Positions 8,383 through 17,145 of a stretch of DNA of 64,000 bases are shown here, piece by piece; within the stretch, counting starts at the first letter, position 1, and the number at the start of each line of letters is the position of its first letter. The stretch comes from Methylocaldum sp. 14B (GTDB lineage Bacteria; Pseudomonadota; Gammaproteobacteria; Methylococcales; Methylococcaceae). The DNA lies in NCBI RefSeq assembly GCF_002005105.1, contig NZ_MSCV01000011.1, positions 62,001 to 126,000 of the forward strand, given 5' to 3'. The position numbers and the translations under genes are program-made. The notes beneath the pieces were generated by a model. It was not told where the DNA came from. It made no database searches and worked only from the letters and a program-made list of their open reading frames with translations.

Positions 8383-8703
8383 ATGAATAAAAAGACCGAC
8401 TCCCCCGAAGATCGACGGGTCGCACCGCGTTCGATTTCTTCCGTTCGCACTTATCTCATCCCCCCTGCCGGCAATCCATCACGCGGAATCACCAAAAACC
8501 TGAGCCGTTCCGGCATTTTTCTGCAGATGCCCACGCACACAGAGGCATCCGTGGGAAAACCCGCCATGGTCGTTTTTGCCGTCGAAAGAGGAAAAATCGT
8601 GCGGTTGCTCCGGTATTCGGTCATCGTCAAACGTGAATCTCAACAAGGATATGGGCTCGAATTCGGGCGGGCGTTATGGTCCACCGCGGTATTCCGCCGT
8701 TAA
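8383..8703 (+). CDS. PilZ-domain protein (c-di-GMP binding candidate)
   Basis: This 106-residue protein is a stand-alone PilZ domain. The N-terminal EDRRVAPR supplies the RxxxR-type arginine segment, and NLSRSGIFLQ is the (D/N)-x-S-x-x-G motif of the beta barrel. Both elements of the c-di-GMP binding site are therefore present. A central strand stretch (AMVVFAVERGKIVRLLRYSVIVKRE) and GYGLEF complete the barrel. Such proteins act as second-messenger receptors for motility, pili or exopolysaccharide, but no target gene lies next to it. The ATG at 8383 is followed by the polar leader NKKTDSPE. Confidence 0.8.
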   Translation: MNKKTDSPEDRRVAPRSISSVRTYLIPPAGNPSRGITKNLSRSGIFLQMPTHTEASVGKPAMVVFAVERGKIVRLLRYSVIVKRESQQGYGLEFGRALWSTAVFRR

Positions 8704-8832
8704 TAGGCTGTGTTTACACTGCACGGGATATGGACGGTCTATCGGCCGGCGTACGCCCGAGTGAATCCGGCCAAGAGTTTATCAATCGAGGTTGCCACCT
8801 CGCCCTTGACCGGGCGAGGCGCAAAAAGCAGG

Positions 8833-9285
8833 TTAACGCAATAGCTCGAGTGCCTTCTCGGCCGCTTCTTGTTTAGCCTTGCGTTTTACGACCTGAGCAG
8901 CGTCCCGGGTCGATTTGGGTGCATTTTTGACTTGGCTTTTGATCGCCTTGGCCTGATCCACACCGTCCTCGACAGCCTTGACGCCTTGTTTGGCTTGTGC
9001 CGGGACAGCATCCTTCAGCTGCCCCTCGGCAGATTCCTTGGCAGTGTCTAGGGCTTGCTCTCCTATCGCAGCAGACGCTTTATCGATGCTTTCCCTCAGG
9101 TTTTTGGCTTTCTCTATGCTCTCGGCCGCCACGTGCACTCGCTCGCGCGTACCGCGCTGAACCACCGTTTTGGCAGTATCTTTCAAGAGTTGTTTGGTGG
9201 CGCTTTCGATACCAGCCTCGGTAGCGGTTGTCGTGCCGCTCTCCCCTAAAAGCATGACCAGCAACCCCAGCGTTATTGTTTTCAT
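8833..9285 (-). CDS. Secreted alpha-helical protein, unknown function
   Basis: A 150-residue precursor starts at the ATG at 9283-9285, with GAGGAG 8 bases upstream. A five-codon-longer start is unlikely because it would overlap that ribosome site. It has a short signal peptide (MKTITLGLLVMLLGESG). The rest is charged helix with many Ala, Lys, Glu and Gln (EGQLKDAVPAQAKQGVKAVEDGVDQ), similar in look to periplasmic helical-bundle or apolipoprotein-like stress proteins. No Cys is present and no family is recognised. Confidence 0.6.
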   Translation of the reverse strand: MKTITLGLLVMLLGESGTTTATEAGIESATKQLLKDTAKTVVQRGTRERVHVAAESIEKAKNLRESIDKASAAIGEQALDTAKESAEGQLKDAVPAQAKQGVKAVEDGVDQAKAIKSQVKNAPKSTRDAAQVVKRKAKQEAAEKALELLR

Positions 9286-9407
9286 AGGATGTCTCCTCAT
9301 GTCTGAACACGGACGCCCAAGGCCATCCGTCGGCTAATAGTATGCAGACCGGCCGGCTGTGTATAGCATGGAGTGCGTCAACGCTCGCATTCCTTTAGCT
9401 TCATCGC

Positions 9408-10187
9408 ATGAAAACAGAACGCCACAGAACCCCAAAACTGGCTTTACTGCTCGGCATTATCGCGCTCGCGGTCATCGGCATGTTTTTGGTTCCCGCCGTC
9501 CCGCAAGACCCGGCCTATCACGAGTTCGCCGACCGCAGCCGGTGGTTCGGCATGCCGCATTTCTGGAATGTCGCGACCAATCTCCTCTTCCTCCTGGTCG
9601 GTCTGGCTGCGCTTCGGGAACTCGTCCGGGGAGTGCCGGATCGAACGCTCCCGGAGCTCCGGGCAAGCTATTTCGCCTTCTTCATCGGTATCGCACTGAT
9701 CGGCCCCGGCTCGGCGTATTACCATCTCGATCCAAACAATACGACACTGGTCTGGGACCGTCTGCCCATGACCGTCGCCTTCATGGCTTTCGTCTCCATC
9801 ATCGTCGGCGAATATATTTCCCGCCAGGCGGGGCAAAAACTGTTATGGCCGCTGATTCTCGTCGGTATTGCCTCCATCATCTATTGGCACGTGACCGAAC
9901 AATCCGGACAAGGGGACCTACGCCCTTACGGCCTCGTCCAATTTCTACCCATGCTGCTGATTCCGCTGATACTGCTGTTGTTCTCGCCTTCGTTCACGGG
10001 AAGCGGGTATATCTGGGCATTGCTCGGGTTCTATTTGGTCGCCAAACTGGCGGAGCTGCTGGATGAGACGATCTTTCAGGTGATGTACCCGATCAGCGGG
10101 CATGCGCTCAAACATGTTTTGGCGGCGATAGGGGCTTATTGTTTCTTGCTGGGGCTGAGAAAAAGAAAGCCGATCCGACACGAATGA
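9408..10187 (+). CDS. Ceramidase-fold (alkaline ceramidase/CREST superfamily) membrane protein
   Basis: This 259-residue integral membrane protein has about seven hydrophobic helices. The motifs match the ceramidase/CREST metal-hydrolase family: DRSRWFGMPHFWNVATN near residue 42, GSAYYHLDPNNTTLVWDRLPMT near residue 105-124 (catalytic Ser, a metal-ligand His and the conserved Asp), and GHALKHVLAAIGAY near the end with the last His pair. In eukaryotes this family cleaves ceramides; bacterial members probably hydrolyse a membrane lipid amide, substrate not proven. It stands alone between a secreted helical protein and mgtE. Confidence 0.75.
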   Translation: MKTERHRTPKLALLLGIIALAVIGMFLVPAVPQDPAYHEFADRSRWFGMPHFWNVATNLLFLLVGLAALRELVRGVPDRTLPELRASYFAFFIGIALIGPGSAYYHLDPNNTTLVWDRLPMTVAFMAFVSIIVGEYISRQAGQKLLWPLILVGIASIIYWHVTEQSGQGDLRPYGLVQFLPMLLIPLILLLFSPSFTGSGYIWALLGFYLVAKLAELLDETIFQVMYPISGHALKHVLAAIGAYCFLLGLRKRKPIRHE

Positions 10188-10286
10188 GCTTTGGCGGAGC
10201 AATCCGCCGCCCCCCCGGCAGGGTAAACCGGTTACTCGCGGATAAACGTCAATCGTGTTTCCGCCCGCCCCCCATTCGCGCCGCCA

Positions 10287-11573
10287 TCAAAACTCCATGA
10301 CGACCTTTGCGATCAGGAAATATAAGACCAAGCCGAGAGTATCGACCAGCGTCGTCACAACAGGAGCGCTCACTACCGCCGGATCGATACCGAACCGTCG
10401 CGCCAACAGCGGCATTCCGGCACCTACCAGAGTTGCGAGGACACAGATGGCGATCAGGGTCAGGGAAACTGTCGTAGCCAGCCCCGATTCGAACAGCAGC
10501 AACACGGGCACATAGGCGAGCAAAGCCACGGCAGTGCCGAGCAGAATGCCGATCCGAGTCTCGCGGAATACCACGCGCCCGACTCCCACCCCGTTGACAT
10601 CGCCTGTAGCCATGGCACGGATCACGGTAGTCGCCGATTGGGCTCCACAATTGCCCCCAATACCGACGAGAAGGGGTATGAACACCGAGAGACTGATCGT
10701 CTGCTCCAGCAGTGATTCGAAAGCGGTGATTACGTTGACCGTCAGGGCGCCGGCCAAGGCAAGCAGCAACAGCCAGACAAAGCGGGCGCGGGCCAGATCC
10801 AACAAGGTGATCGAAAAATAGGGACGATCCACCGGCTCGCTACCACCGGCCCGAGCAAAGTCCTCCTCCTGTTCGAGCTGAACGACGTCCATGGCGTCAT
10901 CCACCGTAATCAAGCCGAGCAAATGCCGAGCATCGTCGACTACCGGCAGCGCCAACAGATCCGCCGCCTGAATCAGACTGGCCACCTGCTCCTGGTCTGT
11001 CTCAGGCGCTACCGTGGGTACCGGCGCCAGCATGACGTCCTCCACCTGCTGGCCCGGGTCGGCCAGCACCAGAGCACTAAGCATTGCCAATCCCACCAGC
11101 CGCTCGCCGCTGTCGAGGACCGGCAGCACGTTCACGGTACTGACCGCACGGCCCTCGCGGTGGATTAAGGTCAACGCGTCCCGTACCGAAAACTCCGGCC
11201 GAAGCGGCAAATACTCCGGATTCATGATGCGGCCCGCGCTCTCCACGGGGAAGGCGAGCAATTTGTGAGTCAGGCGCCTTTCGCGGGGACTGAGGCGGGC
11301 CAGCAGAGCCTGGCCTACCGGCTCAGGCAAGGTATCCAGCAGGCGGACTCGGTCATCCGGATCGAGATCCTCGAGCAATCGATTGACTTGATGATCGCGC
11401 AGAAACGCCAGCACCTCCTTCTGCAGCGGCGCTTCGAACTGTTCAAAAACAGCCCGCGCCACTTCCGGCGGATAATGCGACAGTGCCTCCGCCCGCTGCG
11501 GCGGTTCCAGCCGCCGTAACGCCTTGACAGCATCGAGCGTGTATTTCGGCATTTCACCGCCTTGATGACTCAT
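10287..11573 (-). CDS. mgtE: Magnesium transporter MgtE
   Basis: About 428 residues in the family order: an N-terminal superhelical domain (residues 1-125, LSHYPPEVARAVFEQF, LEDLDPDDRVRLL), a tandem CBS pair (about 130-250, with VLPVLDSGERLVGLAM and LPVVDDARHLLGLITVDDAMD), and a five-helix pore domain (about 280-428) with the Mg2+-selectivity segment PLLVGIGGNCGAQSATT. Cytoplasmic Mg2+ closes the channel through the N and CBS domains in characterised members. I chose the ATG at 11571-11573; a GTG one codon upstream is also possible. I see no Mg2+-sensing leader RNA in the upstream gap, which is largely repeat. Confidence 0.93.
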   Translation of the reverse strand: MSHQGGEMPKYTLDAVKALRRLEPPQRAEALSHYPPEVARAVFEQFEAPLQKEVLAFLRDHQVNRLLEDLDPDDRVRLLDTLPEPVGQALLARLSPRERRLTHKLLAFPVESAGRIMNPEYLPLRPEFSVRDALTLIHREGRAVSTVNVLPVLDSGERLVGLAMLSALVLADPGQQVEDVMLAPVPTVAPETDQEQVASLIQAADLLALPVVDDARHLLGLITVDDAMDVVQLEQEEDFARAGGSEPVDRPYFSITLLDLARARFVWLLLLALAGALTVNVITAFESLLEQTISLSVFIPLLVGIGGNCGAQSATTVIRAMATGDVNGVGVGRVVFRETRIGILLGTAVALLAYVPVLLLFESGLATTVSLTLIAICVLATLVGAGMPLLARRFGIDPAVVSAPVVTTLVDTLGLVLYFLIAKVVMEF

Positions 11574-11756
11574 CACGTCCTAGATTGTTGGATGCCGAAG
11601 GAATTTCAGCTCGACCATGTGCCAAACTCGGGATTCTCGTGTGTCACGCTGTCCTTTGCAGGCTATTCCATGCGCCTACTTCTTTGGACAACCGGCATGG
11701 CCGGTATCGTTCAGAGCTCTTCCGTAATATGGTATTTATCTTTTTCGAGTTCGAAA

Positions 11757-12035
11757 GAATAAGGTTTCGCTATTAAGGTGTCGCTGCCGCGACAGATTGA
11801 TTTGACTGTGGGTGCTCGGACCCACGGCCGAGGTCCTTTCTTTTGCGCCGCCAAAAGAAAGGACCCAAAGAAAAAGCGGCCCGACGACTTGCCGCTTCGC
11901 GGTGCCCTGCGCGTCGCAGGCCCGGTCGGGGCTCGGCAGAAGGGATTTCCTATCCCTCTGCCGAGTGGACGCATCCCTGCGTCCACCCTTCGGGCCATTC
12001 CCGCCCGCGTCTGCGATGCTCGGCTACGTCGACGG
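11757..12035 (+). repeat. Left inverted copy of a long intergenic repeat
   Basis: A GAATAAGGTTTCGC block (about 11757-11769) leads into a 34-bp segment at 11800-11833 that is the exact reverse complement of 13807-13840. A hairpin (CTTTCTTTTG/CAAAAGAAAG) and a GC-rich core follow, then an inner end with ATTCCCGCC and TGCTCGGC, also shared with the right copy. The cores differ more than the ends. The 590-base gap between mgtE and the ATPase gene is this repeat plus an AT-rich stretch (12036-12166) with no gene. Confidence 0.8.
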
Positions 12036-12166
12036 GATACAAATCGTGTATGTCGCACGCCGATAATGTGTGCAGTCAGACAGTATCAGAGCACTATTGG
12101 GTAATACTTATACCGAATTGTGCCTCGTGCAAGCACGCACTCATAGATATAATTGGTATAAATATT

Positions 12167-13528
12167 TCATTTCCTTTCTCCATTTCTGGAAAAAGTAATC
12201 CCCCGCGGAATCATAGACTGCCGGTATCCAGTGGAGACACGAGCTGGAACATGCATATATTGCTTCTCTCTAGATCGCGCTTCTTCTCCATACAACTCGA
12301 TCCCATTTGCTTCAGCCTGCATTCTCACGTAACCGCGTAGCATTTTTTCGCGATATGAATACAAGCCAGGCCGATTTCCGGAAATTAAAACTGAACCGCA
12401 AGAAGCATTTTTCAGATTTCTAATTCTGGCACTGTATTTACCGTTATCAAGCCGCAGCTTATCGGTGTACTGATCCATTATTTTGCCGTAAGAAGAATAC
12501 ATATCTTTTAAATAACGGAGCAACATATCCGAATCCGCTGTTGACCAGAGAACTTCCTCATAATCACCTGATGGTTGATTTACCGCTAACTCATATGGAC
12601 GTTTTAGCTCTGCGGAAATACTATGTATTGCGTCCCTAATTGCAGGAAGATAATGCTCCCACGTTACTTTTTCAACTTCTTTTGCCTCATCATAAACCCG
12701 CCATAGCATTTTCTCCGTTATTAGATGTACATAATAAGGGTATCCGTCACTCACTTGTGCAATACGAATGTAAACATCTCTGTCCACATCGATACCAAAT
12801 GTTCGTGCTGCATGGAGCACAATTTCCCATCGAGCCTCCCAAGGCAATTTAGGGAGTTCAATCGTCTGTAACTGTCGATAGGCAGACTGATGTGCGCCAA
12901 GCAATTCTTCTAGAGTTTTTCCGACACCCGTAAAAATAAATTTGAGCGGTATTTTTTTGTCACCAAGTTGTTTAATTAAATCTGCAAAAAGGTTTCTCTC
13001 TTCTGCAGAGCTAATCCGATCAAATTCATCCAATACAACAATTGGTTTTTCAGAGTGAAGGTACGAGACCTCTCTAAGTAACTCTACGGCCTCAGGCAAT
13101 GTTCGAATCTGCTCACGAATATTCAAGCGTGTTTCATTTTGATTCTTTTCGATCTTAAAGAAACGCAGATCAATTGATTTCTTGACTTGTCTTGTTATCG
13201 AACGGAAACGACTTATATTTGCGGCCTGCATTGCGATATCGGCGACAACTGAGAGTAAAGTCGCATCGGGAGAGCACGAAACATCGATATAATCAGCCTC
13301 TGGGCTTTGATATTGATTTGCAGCTATCGCCGCAAGAGAAGACTTTCCGACCCCTCGATCTCCATAAATGAATATGTGTCTACCTGGAGCATATAAAGCC
13401 TTATCGATTTGATCAAGCTCTTCTCCGCGCCCAAAGAGATGTTCAATACTCTGAATCGGCTGAGATGGAAACACCACTGTATTTAACTTTTCTCCAAACT
13501 CATGACGATTAAACGTGGAAATCGACAT
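12167..13528 (-). CDS. AAA+ ATPase (Orc1/Cdc6-like AAA_16 type), AT-rich, probably acquired
   Basis: About 453 residues. The N-terminal ATPase module has LFGRGEELDQIDKAL (box II-like), Walker A GDRGVGKSS (near residue 58), Walker B IVVLDEFDR (near residue 162) and a sensor-1-like FIFTGVGKT. A winged-helix-like region and a basic tail follow (REKMLRGYVRMQAEAN). The family uses ATP to remodel nucleic acids or act as an NTP switch, and occurs in DNA replication, transposition and defence. The coding sequence is far richer in A/T than its neighbours, pointing to transfer. The ATG at 13526-13528 (MSISTF) has GAAGG upstream; a TTG 12 codons earlier is less likely. It stands alone between inverted repeats. 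Confidence 0.8.
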   Translation of the reverse strand: MSISTFNRHEFGEKLNTVVFPSQPIQSIEHLFGRGEELDQIDKALYAPGRHIFIYGDRGVGKSSLAAIAANQYQSPEADYIDVSCSPDATLLSVVADIAMQAANISRFRSITRQVKKSIDLRFFKIEKNQNETRLNIREQIRTLPEAVELLREVSYLHSEKPIVVLDEFDRISSAEERNLFADLIKQLGDKKIPLKFIFTGVGKTLEELLGAHQSAYRQLQTIELPKLPWEARWEIVLHAARTFGIDVDRDVYIRIAQVSDGYPYYVHLITEKMLWRVYDEAKEVEKVTWEHYLPAIRDAIHSISAELKRPYELAVNQPSGDYEEVLWSTADSDMLLRYLKDMYSSYGKIMDQYTDKLRLDNGKYSARIRNLKNASCGSVLISGNRPGLYSYREKMLRGYVRMQAEANGIELYGEEARSREKQYMHVPARVSTGYRQSMIPRGITFSRNGERK

Positions 13529-13604
13529 ATTTATTGCCTTCGATATTGAGTTCAGAAATGGCAAATGTGGAATTCATTTACTTGGGAAAACTGATCTTGA
13601 AATT

Positions 13605-13870
13605 CCCTTCCCCGTTTGCCGCGCCGAGCACCGGAGCTTTCGGCGGGAATAGCCCGGGAGGGGCGCGGAAAGGATTCCGCGCGTTGCCGGAGGGCCATGG
13701 ATGGCCCTTCCGGCAACCCCCGACGAAAGCGAGGAGCGGAGGAGACAAGCGGCAATCGGGTGTCCTTTCTTTTGGCTCCTTTTCTTTGGACAAGCAAAGA
13801 AAAGTGCCTCGGCCGTGGGTCCGAGCACCCACAGTCAAATGAACCCTCGCGAAGCGAAACCTTTTATTCG
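13605..13870 (-). repeat. Right inverted copy of the long intergenic repeat
   Basis: This is the mirror partner of 11757-12035. The 34 bases at 13807-13840 are the reverse complement of 11800-11833, and GCGAAACCTTTTATTC (about 13855-13870) answers the GAATAAGGTTTCGC block of the left copy. The middle holds perfect hairpins (GGAAAGGATTCC; GCCGGAGGGCC with GGCCCTTCCGGC). It fills most of the gap between the ATPase gene and nrdA. Short frames through it are translations of the repeat, not genes. Confidence 0.8.
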
Positions 13871-13950
13871 GTGGGTTACGGCCAAAGGCCTAACCCACCC
13901 TACCATACCCTCACCCTAACCCCCTCCCAGAGGGAGAGGGAACTGAAAGG
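13870..13950. repeat. Second, unrelated palindromic repeats upstream of the nrdA stop
   Basis: GGTGGGTTA (13870-13878) pairs with TAACCCACC (13891-13899) around GGCC-aaa-GGCC. It is followed by a CCCTCACCC...GAGGGAGAGGG dyad (about 13909-13941), a motif type often seen in GC-rich bacterial intergenic repeats. The dyads lie between the long repeat and the nrdA stop and might serve as a transcript end, although no T-run follows. Confidence 0.55.
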
Positions 13951-13973
13951 TCCCACAGTAGAGAGGAAGTAAA

Positions 13974-16895
13974 TTACTGACACGCCTCACATTCCGGATC
14001 ATCAATCGAACACATCTTCACCCCCGAAGCCGCCGCCTCGGCATAGGCGGCTTCCGCCGGGTGGTGCTTCGTTCCGGGAATCGCATCGTCGATGGGGTCG
14101 GTCTTCACGGCGTTGAGCTTGCCGTCGAAGGCGGTGCTCTTCTCCACGTGGGTGGCGCCCATGGTGCGGAGGTAGTAGGTGGTCTTGAGGCCGCGAATCC
14201 AGGCCAGTTTGTACAGGTTGTCGAGCTTCTTGCCGGAGGGCTCGGCCATGTACAGGTTGAGGGATTGCGCCTGGTCGATCCATTTTTGCCGGCGCGAGGC
14301 GGCTTCGACCAGCCAGCGCGGATCGACTTCGAAGGCGGTGGCGTAGATCTGTTTGAGCTGGTCCGGTATGCGCTCGATCTTTTGCAGGCTGCCGTCGTAG
14401 TACTTGAGGTCATTGATCATGACCGCATCCCACAGGTCGAGCTTCTTGAGATCGTTCACCAGATACGGATTGACCACGGTGAACTCGCCGGAAAGGTTCG
14501 ATTTGACGAACAGGTTCTGATAGGTCGGCTCGATCGACTGCGACACGCCGCAGATGTTGGAGATGGTCGCCGTCGGGGCGATGGCCATGGTGTTGCTGTT
14601 GCGCATGCCGACCGCTTTCACCCGCTCGCGGAGCGCGTCCCAGTCCAGCGTAAAGCTGCGGTCTTGTTGCAGATAACCGCCCCTGCCCTGTTCGACCAGA
14701 GCCATGGAATCGTAGGGCAGGATGCCCTGGCTCCACAGCGAGCCTTCGAAGCTGGAATATCGACCGCGCTCTTCGGCGAGATCGGTGGACGCCTTGATGG
14801 CGTAGTAGCTCACCAGTTCCATGCTCCGGTCGGCGAAGCTTACGGCTTCGTCTGACGCATAGGGGATACGCAGCTTGTACAGCGTCTCCTGGAAGCCCAT
14901 GATGCCCAGCCCCACCGGCCGATGGCGCAGGTTCGAGCGGCGCGCCTGGGGAACGCTGTAGTAGTTGATGTCGATGACGTTGTCCAGCATGCGCATGGCG
15001 GTGGAGATCGTTTTCTCCAGCTTCTGCGCGTCGAGAACGCCGTCCTCGGTGACGTGATTCGACAGGTTCACGCTGCCCAGGTTGCACACGGCGATTTCGT
15101 TGTCGTTGGTGTGCAGGGTGATCTCGGTGCAGAGATTGGAGCTGTGAACCACGCCCATGTGCCGGTTGGTATAGCGCAGGTTGCACGGATCCTTGAAGGC
15201 GACCCAGGGATGTCCCGTTTCAAACAGCATGGACAGCATCTTGCGCCAAAGCTGCGTCGCCGGAAGCCGCTTGTACAGCGTGATTTCGCCGCGGTCCACC
15301 TTGGCTTCGTACTCCAAATAGCGCTTCTCGAAGGCTTCGCCGGTGAGGTCGTGCAGATCCGGCGTGTCGCTGGGAGTGAACAGCGTCCAGTCGCCCTCTT
15401 CCGCCACCCGCTTCATGAACAGATCGGGCACCCAGTTGGCGGTGTTCATGTCGTGGGTACGGCGGCGATCGTCGCCGGTGTTCTTGCGGAGTTCCAGGAA
15501 CTCCTCGATATCCAGGTGCCAGGTTTCCAGATAGGCGCACATGGCGCCCTTGCGCTTTCCGCCCTGATTGACGGCGACGGCCGTGTCGTTGGCCACCTTG
15601 AGGAAAGGAACGACGCCCTGGGATTTGCCGTTGGTGCCTTTGATATGGGACCCCATGGCGCGAACCCGGGTCCAGTCGTTCCCCAGGCCGCCGGCATATT
15701 TCGACAGAAGGGCGTCGTCCTTGATGGCACCGAAGATGCCGTCCAGATCATCCGGCACGGTGGTGAGATAGCACGAGGAGAGCTGCGGGCGCAGTGTGCC
15801 GGAGTTGAACAAGGTGGGCGTGGAACTCATGAAATCGAAGCTGGAAAGCAGGTTGTAGAACTCGATGGCTTTCGCTTCACGATCGATTTCGCTGATGGCG
15901 AGCCCCATCGCGACGCGCATGAAGAACGCCTGGGGCAGCTCGAAACGGACGCCTTTGGCGTGAATGAAGTAACGATCGTACAGCGTTTGCAGGCCCAGAT
16001 ACGTGAACTGAAGATCGCGTTCGGGTTTGAGCGCCGCGCCGAGGCGCTGTAAGTCGAATCGGGTCAGCTCGGGCGACAAGAGCTCGAGTTCGGCGCCGCG
16101 CTTCACGTAATCCGCGAAATATTCCGCGTAGCGGTCCGCCATTTCGTCTTGAGTGGCTTCGAAAAAGCCGTGGCCGAGGAAACTCAGCGCCTCGCTGCGC
16201 AGGCTGTCCAGCAGCAACCGGGCGGCCACGTAAGAGTAATTCGGCTCCTGTTCGATCCGGGCGCGCGCCGCCATCATGAGCGCCGGGGCCACGTCTTTCT
16301 CGGGCACGCCATCGAACAGGTTGCGCTGCGTTTCTTCGAGAATCCAGGCTCCATCCACGTCGGCGAGATCGCGGCAGGCCTCTTCGACGATCTTTTGCAG
16401 GCGCGCCATGTCCAATGGCTTTTGGCTGCCGTCGGGCAGGGTCACGTGAATGACCGGCGCTTGGGCTTCTTCTTGCTCCGCGGCTTTCTGCGCCCGAAGC
16501 CGCGCCCTGTCCTCGCGATACAACACGTAAGCGCGGGCGATCTTGTGATGCCCCCCACGCATCAAGCCCAGTTCGACCTGATCCTGAATGTCTTCGATAT
16601 GAATGGTGCCGCCGGAAGGATTCCGCCGGAACAGGGCATTGACCACCTGGCCGGTCAGCTCCTCGACGGTCTCGTGGATGCGGCGGCTAGCGGCGGCGGT
16701 ATTACCTTCGACGGCCAAAAATGCTTTGGTAATGGCGACGCTGATCTTGCCGGCGTCGAAAATAGTCACCTTGCCGTTGCGCCGGATGACGCGCATCTCG
16801 CCGGGAGCGGTTGCGCGCAGATCGGCGGAAACAGTTGGCAGATCCAAGGGAATCGCGGTCGGCTGATTGGTACGGGCTGCGGATTCGGTTTCCAT
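13974..16895 (-). CDS. nrdA: Ribonucleoside-diphosphate reductase, class Ia, alpha subunit
   Basis: About 973 residues. The N-terminus carries two ATP-cone-like allosteric modules (VIRRNGKVTIFDAGKISVAI near residue 35 and IHVTLPDGSQKPLDMARLQK near residue 150), so dATP feedback control is likely. The catalytic barrel has the redox Cys in SSCYL, the thiyl-radical region SNLCTEI and the partner Cys in AVCNLGSVN, and ends with CSIDDPECEACQ, whose CxxC accepts electrons from thioredoxin/glutaredoxin. I chose the ATG at 16893-16895 (METESAA) because GGAGG precedes it; the longer frame would start inside the NrdR box. It is separated from nrdB by about 6 kb. Confidence 0.95.
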   Translation of the reverse strand: METESAARTNQPTAIPLDLPTVSADLRATAPGEMRVIRRNGKVTIFDAGKISVAITKAFLAVEGNTAAASRRIHETVEELTGQVVNALFRRNPSGGTIHIEDIQDQVELGLMRGGHHKIARAYVLYREDRARLRAQKAAEQEEAQAPVIHVTLPDGSQKPLDMARLQKIVEEACRDLADVDGAWILEETQRNLFDGVPEKDVAPALMMAARARIEQEPNYSYVAARLLLDSLRSEALSFLGHGFFEATQDEMADRYAEYFADYVKRGAELELLSPELTRFDLQRLGAALKPERDLQFTYLGLQTLYDRYFIHAKGVRFELPQAFFMRVAMGLAISEIDREAKAIEFYNLLSSFDFMSSTPTLFNSGTLRPQLSSCYLTTVPDDLDGIFGAIKDDALLSKYAGGLGNDWTRVRAMGSHIKGTNGKSQGVVPFLKVANDTAVAVNQGGKRKGAMCAYLETWHLDIEEFLELRKNTGDDRRRTHDMNTANWVPDLFMKRVAEEGDWTLFTPSDTPDLHDLTGEAFEKRYLEYEAKVDRGEITLYKRLPATQLWRKMLSMLFETGHPWVAFKDPCNLRYTNRHMGVVHSSNLCTEITLHTNDNEIAVCNLGSVNLSNHVTEDGVLDAQKLEKTISTAMRMLDNVIDINYYSVPQARRSNLRHRPVGLGIMGFQETLYKLRIPYASDEAVSFADRSMELVSYYAIKASTDLAEERGRYSSFEGSLWSQGILPYDSMALVEQGRGGYLQQDRSFTLDWDALRERVKAVGMRNSNTMAIAPTATISNICGVSQSIEPTYQNLFVKSNLSGEFTVVNPYLVNDLKKLDLWDAVMINDLKYYDGSLQKIERIPDQLKQIYATAFEVDPRWLVEAASRRQKWIDQAQSLNLYMAEPSGKKLDNLYKLAWIRGLKTTYYLRTMGATHVEKSTAFDGKLNAVKTDPIDDAIPGTKHHPAEAAYAEAAASGVKMCSIDDPECEACQ

Positions 16896-16936
16896 AGATG
16901 CGTGTCCTCCGAGGATGGCTGTATGTATTACGACAT

Positions 16937-16984
16937 ACACTATAGAATGTGGTCCGCCATATCGTCAAGCACAACATCCTGTGG
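16937..16984 (-). promoter_or_regulatory. Pair of NrdR-box-like sites upstream of nrdA
   Basis: ACACTATAGAATGTGG (16937-16952) and GCACAACATCCTGTGG (16969-16984) resemble the NrdR consensus with their starts 32 bp apart. The match is weaker than at nrdB, but the spacing and position, 42 bases upstream of the chosen nrdA start, are right. The two nrd loci therefore look like one NrdR regulon although the genes are split. Confidence 0.65.
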
Positions 16985-17145
16985 TTTACTCTGTTGAGGG
17001 CCTGTGGATAAATTGTGCAAGAAAAGCGTTAAAATGCATTGAAATCAAGATACTTGGCGCACGTCCATTATTCGTCCAACGGGTTTGTTGTACTATTTGT
17101 CCGCCAATACACAACAACAATTCATAACAAGGGCAACTTCTCACC

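Larger units (their letters stand above)
11757..13870. mobile_element. Possible transposon-like unit: AT-rich ATPase gene between inverted repeats
   Basis: An AT-rich gene lies between two repeats that face each other, with 34 identical bases at their outer parts. The layout resembles a mobile unit with terminal inverted repeats and one cargo gene. It carries no transposase, so it would be non-autonomous. No clear target-site duplication was found at the edges. Two independent insertions of the same repeat family around an acquired gene are the alternative. Confidence 0.4.

Noticed and set aside
11711-12058. Small minus-strand frame with FFFGSFLLAAQKKGPRPWVRAP
   Set aside because: It is the translation of the long inverted repeat. 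A matching peptide appears from the right copy at 13600-13840, so it is repeat, not a gene.
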